A stretch of DNA of 64,000 bases from Prinia subflava (lineage: Eukaryota > Chordata > Aves > Passeriformes > Cisticolidae), in assembly GCF_021018805.1 (NCBI RefSeq), contig NC_086258.1, forward strand, positions 11,014,759 to 11,078,758, read 5' to 3'. Position numbers and translations under genes: made by a program. The notes beneath the pieces were generated by a model, which was given only the letters and a program-made list of their open reading frames with translations, did not search any database and was not told the DNA's origin. Of this stretch, positions 25,216 to 38,217 are shown piece by piece (the stretch's first letter is position 1; every line of letters starts with the position of its first letter).

Positions 25216-28200
25216 TGCCAGTTTCTGTGGCTGCTGTCAGCCCGTGCCCAAGGCAGCACAGGGCTGGGGCACAGCAGCAGGTCCTGCGACAGTGCTGGCG
25301 GCGTGGGACTCGCCACACACAGCAACTCTCGCACCAAGGCCCTTGGCCACACCTGGTGAGGTCAGTAGGAAAGGCTGCATCTGTAGACAGCTCCTTGGCT
25401 GTCATTTTCCCTTCCTAGTGCTATGCTTTAGGAGTTTAAAATGTTTTAAAATTCACAGAAGACTAATAACTGAGTGTTATTGCAGCTGACAGTATAAATG
25501 TAAGATCATTTAATTGAAGTGGACTAACAATTTCACAGTTATTTGACTTTTGAAAACTTTGTCAGACCTATCCCAATATTGTTTTAAAGACCTTTTTAAA
25601 ATGTTTTACAGAGCAACCACTGTGACCTTTCCTGCTGATACTATTTCTCCTGAGGTGTTTGTTCATCTCAAATGCAATGAAAAAATTCCTGGTGTGAAAA
25701 CTTTTAATAAGAAGTTCTATTTTCAGATGAAAAAAGGAGGTAACAGAGCAGGATGTATGCAAAGCATTGAATGTTCGACCATCATATTGCAGATACCCTA
25801 GGCTACACGGAAATATCAGATGCCTGTATGTGGTCAGTTAGAGTTCCTGGCCTGAAAAGCTGAGAGATGTTCTTAAATTGGAGACAACCCATTGCACCAG
25901 ATGTTTGAGGAAAAGAAAAAGCTCTAGTCACTGTTGTCCATCATGAATTTCAGTTTTTCCAAGGCTTCTGTGGGAGGCAGGACAGATAAAAAGTCTGATT
26001 TTTGATTTTTAGCAGTCTAAAGCAGCAAGTCTCACTGCTTGGTAACCAACACATGATAGTAATTCTCAACATGCCATAAAGATTTCTTGCTCCTGCTGGG
26101 CTCCTAGTAATGATAGAAAAGCTCTTCCTAGATCTTCCGTCCCTTTTTTTGTATTTTTATCTGTCCATTAAAATATCTTTTGTTATTAATTCCTTTTAGC
26201 CAGGAAAAAATGTGCCATCCAGAAAAGCTGGTATTTTTCTAAGTACTTTTTAAAAAACAATTTGCGAAAATGTATTGCAGCAAATCATTACTCATAATCT
26301 TTGTCTTGACAGTTATAAGCATAATAGCTTGGAGGTACTGTTAATTAATGATTTCTGCTTCCTCTGATGTTCTTGTCCTAACTTGTCCACATTTTGGAGT
26401 CATAGAGTAAGGTGCAAACCAAGGAAAAAAACCCCAACATTTGTCACTTTGTAATCAGAGACTTAGATTAAAATCAGTAGATTTTATGGTTTATATGTGC
26501 CCTGACAGCTTTGCACACAATTCTCAACTTCAACACTTGCTGAGCCTTGCACTCTACACACGACTGTTTTTGTTGTCACCTCACTAGTTATTTTCATGCC
26601 ATTATTCTTCTGATCATCACAAAATTATTTCCTCATCTCCTGCATCAGTATTACAGAGTTGCTCATTCTTCTTTAAAGCATTTGGATCACTTTGTCTGTC
26701 CTTCCCGCCCTGTTACTCTTCACACGTTTCATGGCAGTTCCACCATGGCTGGGGCACACATCTTTCAGCCACACATGAAGCCCTCTAAGCTGCAGTTATA
26801 CTGATGTTAGCATTACTATTATCTGCCCTGATATGCTGACAGCCTGGGTATTAGACAATTCACAACAGGTAAAGATCACAAAGATCTGCAGAACATCAGG
26901 TATCAGTGTGCTGATGCCAGTCCACATGGTCAGAACAGTCACAACACATCTGCAGCTGAAGCACTGCTGATGCTCTGAGAGCTACAGGTGCATATTTGTC
27001 ATCGCAGTCCGTGCCTATAATCACAGTCTTGCATGAGGAGAGTGCAAGGGAGTGCCCTGCAGAGCTGAGCACTCTTCCTGAGCCACAGTGAGGGCCAGAC
27101 TGAGGGCCCATGAGGGAAAGGACACTCTGCTGTGGGCATCTGCTCTGCGCGAGCAAGTTCATGTGGCTAGATGAGAGCCGCAGTGCCTCTTTTCCAACCC
27201 CTTGGAAACAGTTAAACAAACTTCATGGTCTCATGGGCTATTTTCTGTTATATAATTTCAAGGTACTGATTGTCATCCTTGGTCAAATTTGCACTAAGCC
27301 ATGTGTTTATATAGGTTAGAAGAAGAAAAGGCAGATTTGATACGTTTGTAGGTTTCAGAATTTCAGAATTCAGAACTAAGGCAGAATTTCAGAGGAGAGG
27401 AAGTTTTTTTCCAGCATGGACTTATTCTATTAATTCAAATTTGGGACATTTATTCCCTACTTGCTTACTTCTACAGCACCTGAAGGATTTGGAATTTGAA
27501 TATTTGTGGTATTTCTGGCATGATGTCAGAGGCTGTGAAGCTGAGAATGAACTAGTTCAGCCAATAATCCCAATGCAATGAGCAGGCAGACCACCACTGA
27601 GCTGTCCAGCCATGGGACTTGAGAGGGGCTGGGAAGCACAAGCCTCTCCACAGCAGCCCTGTGCTGCACCGACCTTTGATGTTAGCAGAGCTCTCGGGAA
27701 CTGGAACAAAAAGGGAATCTCTCCCTCACTCCCCTGACTCGTAATCCGGCTTCAGATGACTCGAAGGCTGGATTTCAGCCACACTGACACTGTCCCACAA
27801 GCACAGAGAGCGCTGTTTTACTTTCCATCCTCCTTTACTCAACAAGACTTCTCGCTCCTCCACACTGCACGTAAACACTGTTAAAAAGTGGTGGCTGCAA
27901 CCTAGGAAATACTTGCGCAAGCTGGATCCAGGCTCCTCCCCTTCCCACTCCTTGACCTGAAGGCGTTTTCCAGTTCCCCTGCTCGGAAGACGCAAGTCTC
28001 ATCAGGAGAGCCTGAGCTAAGCCGAGGAGGAATCAGGCTGTGTGTTTTCATCTCTGTCCCAGTTGTTTTGACCCAGTCACCTGTGGCTGCTCTCTGACAG
28101 GGCTAGTTCGTGCCTGCCTTTTACCACTCGCTAAGTGGGAGAACTCGTCTCGCTCAGACTGTGCTGTCACTTTTTTTCATTTGACAGCAGACTGGTCTGA

Positions 28201-31200
28201 CATGGTTCTTGTCACTCAAGTGGTGTAGAGCACAGATCCCTTTAATCCACCTAACAAGAAGTTCTCCTGTTTTCTCTCAGCACCAAAACTAATTACAAAG
28301 CAAACCACAAGTGTGTGGTTTCATGCAGGAATATAAGGAAAGAAGAGACAGTGTTTGTATGAGGGTGCACAAAACCGCCAGACATTAAGTCTGTTACATT
28401 CTGCCTCCTTTCAGCCCATTTCCTGCACCGGGGAGAAGACAGGGCACAGTTTAAATCAAGCTCAGTAGTTACATCTGCAGCTCACCTCTCCTGATGCCAA
28501 ACCCTTGGCTCTCTGTGGCGGGCCAATGCTGTAACTCCTGACACAGATTTTCTTCCACAGGCTTTGCTGCAAGCTGCAGCAGACTCTGCCTGTTGGTTCT
28601 GCGTCCTCCTCATTCACAGAATGGCTCGAATTATGGATCCCCTTCACAGGACCCAAAATTTTTCACCTATAGGCACGTCCCATTGTGACCACTATTCCTG
28701 TGGCAAACTGATGCCTTCAGTTCCCTGTGCCAGGGATCTATTCTTATTTCTGAAGTTTCAGTGGAAGAGAGATTCAGTTTTTTCCAGATGAGAAAATAGG
28801 GATGCTTTCCCCATATTAGTTCTTTTTGCTATTCGTTAGCATCATAACAAACCTGAAACATTAATCTACTTCTTTGTCCAGTTGCTGACTAATGGACAAG
28901 AAAATAAAATTAAGCAAGACAGGAATTCATCCAATGCCTGTGCTTGTTACTTGTTTTGGTAGTTGAGATCTGTGCAAAATAATTGGAAATAGAGTCATTT
29001 CTGCTTAGGCAGAAAGATGAAGAATGAGCAAGAAGTAAAATAATAAGTCTAATCTTCCTAATTGTTCTCAGCCCAGGGAACAAAGGGTCACAGAGCCAGG
29101 AAGGAAGGAGTACTGGTGGAACAGTACGTTATTTATTCTCTTATGAAGAAATATGACTTGGACTGTGTGTTTTGGAAGGAGTTTGCTGGACAGGTCTGAA
29201 ATCAACATTTTACTTTGTGACTATACAGTTAGTATATGGTGTGAGCACAACTATAAGTAGATGCACAAGAGCATAGGATTTGAATCATGTGTCTGACCTT
29301 TGTAGCTATCTACTGCAGAAGAAATAATTCCTGTCTATAAGTTACAGAAATGGAAAGGAATGGATGTAAAAGATCAAGCCGCAAAATCCAAGGCATAGAT
29401 CAAAACTCCATTTCAAAAAGCAGCAAGATATTTCTATCCTGCATTGCTCCTATGTTAAGAATTCAGCCAGCACTGTTCTAAAGCTGGCCACGCACCTATG
29501 GAGGGTCCAGCAACCTGTCACTCCCGTTTGTGGGAAGGAGAGCCCTGTGGCTGGAGGGCTCTCAGGGCTGAACCTTCCTCCTGCAAACTGCCATCTCACC
29601 TGTTTTTAAACTGCACCCAAGCTCCTCCCCTCACCAGCACACCTTCTCATCCTATTTATTAGGGAAAAGAGTGGAGATGGTTTCATCAGTGGAGAAGAGG
29701 GATTCTGGTAGCCCCGGGCCTGCCCCAGCTGTGGGATGGAGCTGGCACTGCAGGAGAGAGGATGACTGATGAATTTTGCGCCTTGAATCTCCATGGGCTT
29801 GGTGTTCCCATGGGGAAGCCTATCTCAGATCTGAGAGACATCTCAGCCCATGCTGGCCAGGCAGTGCTGTTCTTGCAGAATGCCCCTCATTTGTCAGGAT
29901 ATAACACAATCAGGAAGCCTTCAGAAATCTCACCTGTTGTCTCTTCTGCATTAATGTGAACAAAATCAATGTGATCCGAAGTAAGATACTCTTCATTAAT
30001 AAAAGACACAGCACATCAGAGCCAGCAGTGACATGGTATTGGTGGGCCTGTTTAGAAAGCAGGAGCAGTTCTGAAGGCAGCAGAGAGGCAAAGTGTGTTT
30101 GTGCATATAGTGAGAGAGAGAGAGGAGGGGTATTCTGGCCTCTTTTACCCAAAAGGAATGGAAAGCACATGCAGCACATCGTGATGGACTTCTGAGTGTC
30201 TGCTGGGGAATGGGCAGGTTCAAACTAATTCTTATTTGTAGAAGCCAGTAATTCTGCTTGTTCCTATATGAAACACGGGGAGTGACTTGAAATGTGGTCC
30301 TGTTTCAAAATACACTTTAGCTGCAATAAAGCAACATTTCTGAAGTAAAGTCTCTCCTGCCTGTCACTATGGCAACCTGTGCAGTGCGGTGCAGCAGAAT
30401 CTGCACTGGGGCTGCATCCCCTGGTTGTAGCTGAGGGCGATCCCATACAGCAAAGAAGCAAAAACTGGTTAAAATATTCAAAAAGATGTTGAGCAGGACT
30501 TTTCAGCAAACTCAGAAAGTAAACTGAGGATTGGCAAACAGCTCCCTGTAAAATTACCATTTGGAAATCCTTTCTGACCATATCACTCCCTCAGCCCCTC
30601 ACTGCTGTGATGCAGGGATGATGGCTGGCAGCTGGGCTTTGGAGCAAGTGCAAGAATTTCTGCTGGCATATTTTTCTGTAAGACCACTAAGAACTTGTTA
30701 ATATTGCATTATTTAATATTAAATAGCAAATTAAGCAAAAAGCCTTTTCAAGCGAGAACTTCTCAGATAAAAGGCTTTAGTGCAAAGCCCCATGAGGTTA
30801 GCTCTAAGCCACATGCAGACAGTCCTAAAAGTGGGTCCTAAATTGCCAACATGTCTACTAAAACTTCTATTCCCTTGCCTGGACCAGAAGCAAAACTGCC
30901 TCTCTCAGCATCCTGGAAAGCCTGTCTGGTAGCAGAACACTCAGACTTATTTTTTAAAGCACAGAAACTTAAAAAATACTGCACAAATATGAATAACTCA
31001 GTAAATGTGCCATAACTTATAAAAGGAGCACAAATATCTCCCATAAATATGTGAGGAAAAGTCATTCTGTTTGTATCATTCAAAAAAACCCCAAACCTCT
31101 TCAGAAGTTAGAAAAGAAACATTAAATGTAAAAAACATATCATATGTAAGATTAATACCTACACATTGTTTTAAGGTTGTGGTTACTTTGTTTCTAGCTT

Positions 31201-32245
31201 CAAGGAACTCATGAGCTGTGTGAATGCAAGGCTCTAAGTCTTGGTGGAAATAAAGGGTCAAATCCCTCCTCTTGAGTCTTGGATGATCAACCCCAGAGAC
31301 GGTTCTAAGCCTTGCTCTGGCCTTTTCCCACAAGTGAGGTCAAGTCTACCAGGTTTTACACTCAGAAATGCTATTACACAGCAAATGTTGAAGTAGTCTT
31401 TGTAACATATTTGGAAATCCCATTTTAAATTTATACTGGGAGAACATTAGCAGTAAGGTTGCTTGGAAAGCTGATACCTGTTCTCTGCTCTGAGAACACC
31501 ATGCCCTACAGTTGCAGTCAATTGTGCTGAAGGAGAAGAGACTTGATCAATTACAATCAAATTTAAAGTTTTTGAGTTGGTCAACTATGCTTGAAAGTTT
31601 TTAGTTGATAGAAGAAAACAATAATATTGTTTCTAAAAAGTGGAATAAGGTCATAATTTGCTTGTGGGTATTCTACAAACAGGAAAGAAGACACATTTGC
31701 TTAATAAATGATTCACCATGAATTAGACACCAAATATAGACAAAAATAAAGTTCATTAACACAGCCATGACTCAACCTTCATGGTTTCAGCTGTTATTTT
31801 CTCTTTGAAGTGGCATTTTATTAACAAAAATCAATAAGATATTAGGTGCTTTCTTATTATCTCTATGACTAGTGCAATATCATCTGCTGAGATAGAGGAC
31901 CAAGAGGTAAAAAAGAAGAACCTCAAATATAGGCTCCAGAATTTCAGTGGACAAAGACAAGGCAGGCATGCAAATTAACTGAGAATTATTCTTACACTAA
32001 AAAGGTACCTAAAAACAATAGTGGACAAGCACTGTCCTTTAGCCAATGCTACAGAAGTAGTAACAGGATTCCTAGAGAATTACTGGAATTGTGAATAGAT
32101 CACTGCGTCTCTGACATGCTCAGTAGAAGCAATTATTAAAGATTATTAATGTTCCAGTTACAATAACTATGCCCTTTTGAAGCAGGCTGCTCCAACCTCC
32201 CTTCCTTGATCCCTCTTTAGGCCCAGTTGTGGAATAAACCAGGTT
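25216..32245. other. Unique noncoding sequence
   Basis: About 7 kb with no recognised gene. The CR1 may continue in diverged form to about 25330. A patch at 27700-28210 retains several CpGs. A TAC/CAG-like RFX site is listed at 30363. A plus-strand frame at 25550-25801 reads plausibly but has no splice support or homolog I know. A (GA)n run lies near 30111-30124. Confidence 0.5.
30363..30376. promoter_or_regulatory. RFX X-box-like motif
   Basis: GTCACTATGGCAAC closely resembles the RFX X-box palindrome (GTTNCC..GGNAAC). RFX factors drive ciliary and immune genes. A single site can occur by chance. Confidence 0.25.
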
Positions 32246-32249
32246 GTTA

Positions 32250-32900
32250 CAGGGATGAATTTGTGGTGTAGATTACTTTGGAAAGAGCACTATGAAATAA
32301 CAGGGGAGATATTTTTATCTGCAGACCCAGAGCCTGGGGCTGGCCCGGAATTCTTGTCCAAGTGCTGGACATTATCTCGCACAATTATGGCCACCAGATT
32401 GGCTCGTGGTGCATTTCTGTGCTCGGGATTTATAGAGGATGCATTTTCATTAAAAATGGCTGAGTGGTGAGATGGAGACAAAGACAGTGAAGGTGAACAA
32501 AAAGACCTGTATATTTATCAAAAGGTTTGGCATAAATATGGTGTTGGTAGAAGATTTCAGCTGTTTTGTGTCTCAGCAACAGTTTAGACAATAACATTCA
32601 TATCACAGAATGGTGTAGATAATATCTGCAATAAAACTGGGTCTTTTATGTTCACGAGCAGACAAAGCCGGGGAAGCGCATTGATAAATGAAACGGAACC
32701 TCTGCATTTCGTTGTGGTGGAGCTCCCTCTAGCTTATAGCATTAACCCTGTGTCTGTAAATCATATTTGCTCAAACTCCTACCTCCATTTTCAGGGTAGA
32801 AAAGGCTTCTGATTCTGTATTCTTGGAAGCATTTATGACATTTATAATTCATCTGGAAAAAAAAAGCCCCTAAAGCCGAGCTGAATGGCATTAACAACAA
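32250..32900. promoter_or_regulatory. Candidate conserved noncoding element
   Basis: In a strongly AT-rich neighbourhood this segment keeps about ten CpGs, four between 32341 and 32440 and five between 32641 and 32720. It contains MEF2/homeobox-type cores (GCATAAATATGG, TTGATAAATG, TTTATAATTCATC). Frames are open on both strands at 32255-32481, but neither translation is recognisable. CpG retention plus motif density suggests constraint and an enhancer role. This is inference. Confidence 0.3.
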
Positions 32901-35900
32901 TGATGTCAGTAAATTCCAGACTTTTTAAAAGAGCAGTATAGTGAAAAAATTTGTGACATCAGGGGATGTGACTGTCATAAGCACCTTTCTGCCTCTTCCA
33001 ACTTTATTCTCTTCTATTTTCACACATGGAAATATATCCATATATATCTTCACCCACTTGGTTGAGACAACCAGCCATTTCAAAATGGCAGTGAGCAAGC
33101 TAGGGACATTTTGCAAACTAAGTTTATTTGTTAAATGAATAATAGTGCATTAAATAACAAATTAGTCTGAGGAATCCAAATTTATCCAAAATAGTCTATT
33201 CACCTTTATTGATAAGAACAAATCATAAAAAGTAATTAAGGAGTATCTTAGTCTGATTAGGGTATCACCATCACTTCTTTTGTGCAGAATAGTTTCTTTT
33301 AGTTGCAGAATCCACACATCCCTCTTTAGGATTTATTTGTTTTACAAAGCTGAATTAATGGGTGTAAATACTAACTACACCTTTAAGAAAGTGTAATGAA
33401 TGGTCCATTATGGAAACATTGTTTTGCTGAAATGCTAATTTGTGTAGATTAAGAAGACATGTCTGAAGAACAATATCCAAAATCTGATATGAAGCCTAAA
33501 TAACTGCTGAAATGATAAGCAGGCAGAGCTACAGGAGAAGAGTTAATTAAAAATCTCCAAGGCAACTTATATTCCTTTGTCACAAAAGAAAGGCTATGCT
33601 GCTGATACTGTACCTGGAAACTGAAAAATCACCAGCTGCTGTAGCTAAGCACAGAATAGAAAAGGATTTATTGGTTAGCAAAGTCACAAATATTCTGCAT
33701 TTTAAATGCATTTGGCCACATTGCTTCATAAATATTGCTCCCTGGGTTTTCTATTTAACTTCAAAACTACTTATCCTAAGCTCCTTTACGCACTGAAAAA
33801 TTAAGTTCACTCATGTTAAAATTAACAACAAAGAATTGGCTTATTACAGACTTTGAAGAATCTGCTTCAATAAGAATAAATATTAAATTCTTAGTGAACA
33901 CTGAGGCAAAATAGATGCTTTACATACTTTGTTTTGGATTCAAAAGCCTAATGAAAAATAAAGCTGTAAGGGTCTTTAGGGCTGAAACTGTATTATTACT
34001 GTATTATTATTGCCGTTCCATCATCCCAATAAATTAATATATGAGATTAATTTTATTTTTTAATTAAATATGCTATTTAGGTTAGTTAGTATGCTGAGAT
34101 TTAGAAACTGAATGCTCTGAAAATTCTATAATCAGAATGCAAATTTGTCTGCTAAACTACAGCATTGATAAGAGATAAAAGTTTAAAAATTTTTATTTGC
34201 TGCAGTTTACTCTTTATTAGCTAGTGGGAAGTAATCCTCCACAGAAACTACTGTAATTCAAATTACATTTAAATGGATCCTAAAGAGATGAGTGGAAAGA
34301 GAAAAATATTGTTTAAAAAGGGAAAAATATCACACTTTGTTCCATCATTTCTCCTTCTAAATGTCATCTTCTCAAAGTGTTTTTGGATTGTATTGTAATT
34401 AAGAAAACACAAATTTAGTCAAATTCATCTTGTCAAGGATTAAAACGTTCTCCGACAAATGCAGTGTAATTTAGGATGAGTTTTACAGGTAGAACCCCAC
34501 AATCACAGCTTATTAGTGATGGAAAATTAAAAGAAAGAAGTCTTTTTAAAAAACATTTTTTCTGTACCAGGCAGTGTGGCTGCTCCTGTTTGAAGCATCA
34601 GCATTACAAGGAACTGTGATAAAATCCCTTGATTTACTGACTTCATGCTATATAAAGAATTCTTGCTCTTGAATGACTCCCTGTCAAAATTGCACATCCA
34701 GTTTTGTATGGTTTTTGAATTTTTTTCCTATTTACTTTACATGCTGAAATCAGTCTCTATCATCACAGTTTGGAGAAGGTTAAGAGGACAAGAGTCCCTC
34801 ACAATTTAGGGGAATTTTCTAATTTCAAAGCATTTAGTCCACACGTGATCTAACAAGATTCTTTTCACCTTCTTGTTTTAAAATTTATCATACAATTTTA
34901 AACTTAAAAACAAGTGCAGCTTACTATGAAGGTCAGCAGTCACAAATTCTTTTGAATTGGGTATTACACTTGGAAGCACATCTCATCATCCTAAGTACCA
35001 ATAGATTTGACAGTGATACACAGGAAGAACCAAGAAGCTCTTTTTATTAAACATGCTATTAATAAACTTGCATTCCTTAACTCATGCTCAATATAGAGTA
35101 TTTGTAGCAGATTAGTAATTGCTGGCCTTTCTTAAGGATCTGTATCAAACAGAAATTGTTCTAACCATTTCAAGAATAAAAATTAGTTATTTGAAGCTTT
35201 TTCTTCATAAAAGATAACTATTGTCATACACTGCAATAGTTTAAAAGGTCAAAAGCAGATTACAGAAGTCCTACAAAAATGTGTGAAATGACACTAAGTC
35301 AGTGCTGTAAGGTACTATGCTTTGTTACATGAAAAGACCTTATTTTTGAATGATCACTGCACTGAAAAGGCTTTGGAGTTGATATGATTAGTCAAAAAAT
35401 TATTTATTTTGTAGCCCATATAGAGAGACGTTATGCTCACATCTAGATTGGGCTTGCTGTGATCTTATAGAAATCAACACATCAGAAAATTAGAAGAAAA
35501 ACATGACAATAGATAAAATGCTGCAACTTAGAATCAGTTGGCTTAGATTGGAGCAATTTGGAACAAACATAGTGCGTTTATTTTTTAGTCCTTTTCAGTA
35601 AACATTTTCAGATGACATAAACCTTTTTTTAAATTTAAAGGCTTGTCCTGTGGTTAGGCACACAAGTGACTTTATGCACAAAATATAAGACATAATTGTG
35701 AAAATCCTTTCAAATCTATATTTTAAAAGAAAATTGTTCTTACGCAATTGAATATTATAATTTTATTCTGTGGGTTCCTTATGAGGATTCCTTTTTATTT
35801 TCAAAATTCTGTTAACACTAAACCTGCAATTTCTTCTTCTTGTGGAGTGTTATTTCATCACTAAAACTGTGGTGCACCCATGACTGAGAAATCTATAGGG

Positions 35901-36231
35901 AAATGCTCTTTTTCACTACTTGCTATATTTCCCCTACTTGCTACAATAATTTTGAAGCTTCCAAAATGAATTTCTAAATTGTACATAACCCTGAAATATT
36001 TGCCCAGGAGATGACACAAATCAGGGCAAGCCAGTACCTCTGAGGAGAGAGAACATACACATATACATCCCATAAAGTATTTTATTCATGCATCCAGAGA
36101 GACAGGAAGCCTCTGTATAAACAAGAGTGTGGAGAACCAGGGAGATTTTAAAAAACAAACACAAAAACAACACCAAAAGAGACTTGCAAGAGCCAGCAGG
36201 AAAGGCAGAAAGGCAATGCCACTGCTTCCCA
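32901..36231. other. AT-rich unique region without frames
   Basis: This stretch is among the most AT-rich in the window. Between about 33800 and 35860 there is practically no open frame above noise on either strand. Many TAATTA/TTTAAT cores and octamer-like ATGCAAAT elements occur, as expected from composition. No satellite or transposon was recognised. Confidence 0.55.
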
Positions 36232-36235
36232 GGCA

Positions 36236-36253
36236 GGGCAGGGCAGGGCAGGG
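36236..36253 (+). repeat. (GGGCA)n repeat, G-quadruplex-forming
   Basis: Four GGG runs separated by CA loops give a textbook intramolecular G-quadruplex pattern on the plus strand, within a short (GGCAG)n array that starts near 36232. Confidence 0.85.
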
Positions 36254-36575
36254 CTCCAGGATGGGTCATCACAAGAGTCATTCTTTCACCTACTGCACAG
36301 AGATAGGACCCTTTGTAAGTGAAGAAGACAGTTAACAGGAATTTTAATTTAGCTCCACAAATAATTTGCCTTACTCATGAGTTTTGAGCTGTTTGCCATA
36401 GGTAAATAAAAATGGCCAAATTGCCCTGTCTGTAGAGATGCAACCTCAAAAGCAGAGGGTTCTGACAGGCTTAGCACCTGTAATCTGCCTACCAGTAGTG
36501 TGCCCCAGTGCCACTGTGGACAGGCTAACAGGCTGCAGTGCATGAGCAAAGGACTCCCTCCTTTCTTTCCCTAAG

Positions 36576-36653
36576 TCCATCTGCAACCCTCAGTCTGAGG
36601 CTGAGTCACAGGTGTGATAATAGCTTCACTGAAAGATTTCTGCTGGGAGCAAG
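36576..36653 (+). other. Possible exon with strong splice sites (noncoding?)
   Basis: A long pyrimidine tract (CTCCCTCCTTTCTTTCCCTAAG, ending at 36575) is followed by a 78-bp segment that ends in AAG with a GTAAGG donor at 36654. One of three frames is open. Joined to the next strong acceptor at 37611 the frame stops quickly, so a noncoding RNA exon fits better than a coding one. It is a weak candidate because donors of this quality are expected a few times by chance in 64 kb. Confidence 0.15.
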
Positions 36654-37306
36654 GTAAGGACTGTCATTTCTCTAATGCCACTGCCTTTTAGAAGAGTTTA
36701 TATATAACAAGTGTAGTATAATCTCTTTGGGGCTTTTTTCTTTCGTTGTTAAATTGCACACACGCTAACAACCGAAATGTAAATTAATTTATGCTGCAAA
36801 TTTAGCTTTGCCTGTACGAGCCTGTTTTCTGCTCAGTGAGAGAGCAAGCACTGATGTTTCACTCAGTGGGTGAGTGCACTCTCTGACAGGTCAGGTGTTC
36901 TGACCAAAGGTCTGGCTCTGCCGTGACCACACTGGTGTCCTTGCCATGTGCCAGCCTGCCATGTGCTCAGCAATGGCCTGAGGAGCTGGAGGTCTGCTGT
37001 GAGACTCATCACAGCTTTCACAGTACAAACGGAAGGGAAGTGTGGGCTTATAGGACATTTTTCCCACTGACATTTAGATTAGCCCGAAAACACTACGAAA
37101 CAGCATGATAGGGTGGCCAAGGGGAAAAGCAGGAGAGCTGCCCCTTTGGAGAATGCTGGATCTTAACAAGGGACATAAGGGAAAGCACTCCAGTTTTCAT
37201 ACAACTTTACTTTTCCCTAGGGAAATAATCACCATTCAGCCACCTTTAGAGAAAGACATGGGATTTTGTGAGGTGCTTTCATGTTCAGCCATCAGGATGC
37301 AAAGCA

Positions 37307-37334
37307 GGGGGTGCCCCTGCACAGCAGCACCCCC
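37307..37334. other. GC-rich hairpin
   Basis: A perfect 8-bp inverted repeat, GGGGGTGC and GCACCCCC, encloses a 12-base loop. It sits in a 90-bp GC- and CpG-rich islet (37300-37400) inside AT-rich DNA. Confidence 0.6.
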
Positions 37335-37610
37335 GACCCGCTGCTCCCGCCCGGGGCCTGCCTGGGGCTCTGCTGTGCCCACCGCCAGTCCAACCGAGCC
37401 TTTTCATTAAAAATATCCTTAAGTGTGAAGTTCAAAATGACTGTGGCTATTGTAAATAACAGGGTGTTTATTAATGAGTGAATGATCATACTATAAAATT
37501 TGGATATATCATGATGAAATAATTTGCCAGCACATTCTGTTTCCTAAAAAATGCAATGAACTGAGCTGAAAAATGTAGAGGATGTATTTAATCTCTCTTT
37601 TCCCTTGCAG

Positions 37611-37940
37611 TTCTGCTTAAGCAGAGTGATGAATCAGAAAAAGACACAATTTAAAGACCCTCATGGTCTTGTCTGTGCCTTACACACCATAAAGGACTGT
37701 TGGCCAGCACTGGAAGGTGCTGCAGCTTTGCAGAAGGATGAGAATTCATTGATACAACCTTAAAGTCATACCTCAATGTTAATTTCTAAAGGATAAAGTC
37801 AAGAAGAACCAGTATAAATTCAGAGACAGTTTAGTGTGACTGAAGCCAAGAGAAACTGATGTGTGATTTAAAGAGCTCATAAAAGCAGACAACTGGCTCT
37901 AGAATCTATGGAAAGCAATAAAGCAGTTAAAAATTCTCCC
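37611..37940 (+). other. Possible terminal noncoding exon
   Basis: A very strong acceptor (TCTCTCTTTTCCCTTGCAG, ending at 37610) is followed by about 300 bp and an AATAAA at about 37917. A 50-codon frame is open in one phase. It could be the last exon of a lncRNA that includes the 36576-36653 segment. Spliced reads are needed to support this, and none are available here. Confidence 0.13.
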
Positions 37941-38198
37941 AGTTGCAATGCCTATAGATTTTCTTATCTTAAATTCTTTGGCTAAACCCCTGGAGCAAAT
38001 TGCAGGGCACGTGATGGAAGTTTTGTCTTTGAGCCCAGGGCTCCGGGGCAGCTTCCCGGCCCCTCTTCCTGACCCCCTCGGCACACAGTGGCTCCGCTAT
38101 AGGGGAGCTTGTCTTGGCGGCAGTGTCTAGACATTCCCAGCTACTATCCTTCCTGACAGTCTCATGCCAGTGGTAATTTAAAAATTGTTTGGGATAGG

Positions 38199-38217
38199 CT
38201 GTGTCTCATAGACACAG
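38199..38217. other. Perfect 8-bp hairpin, triloop
   Basis: CTGTGTCT and AGACACAG are separated by CAT. A short perfect stem such as this is expected by chance in a window of this size, so no role is claimed. Confidence 0.5.

Noticed and set aside
25041..25489. Frames on both strands as possible genes
   Set aside because: The minus frame includes the decayed CR1 ORF2p tail, and the plus frame is its shadow.
25550..25801. Plus-strand 83-codon frame with a natural-looking composition
   Set aside because: It has no convincing acceptor and donor around it, an uncertain start and no recognised family.
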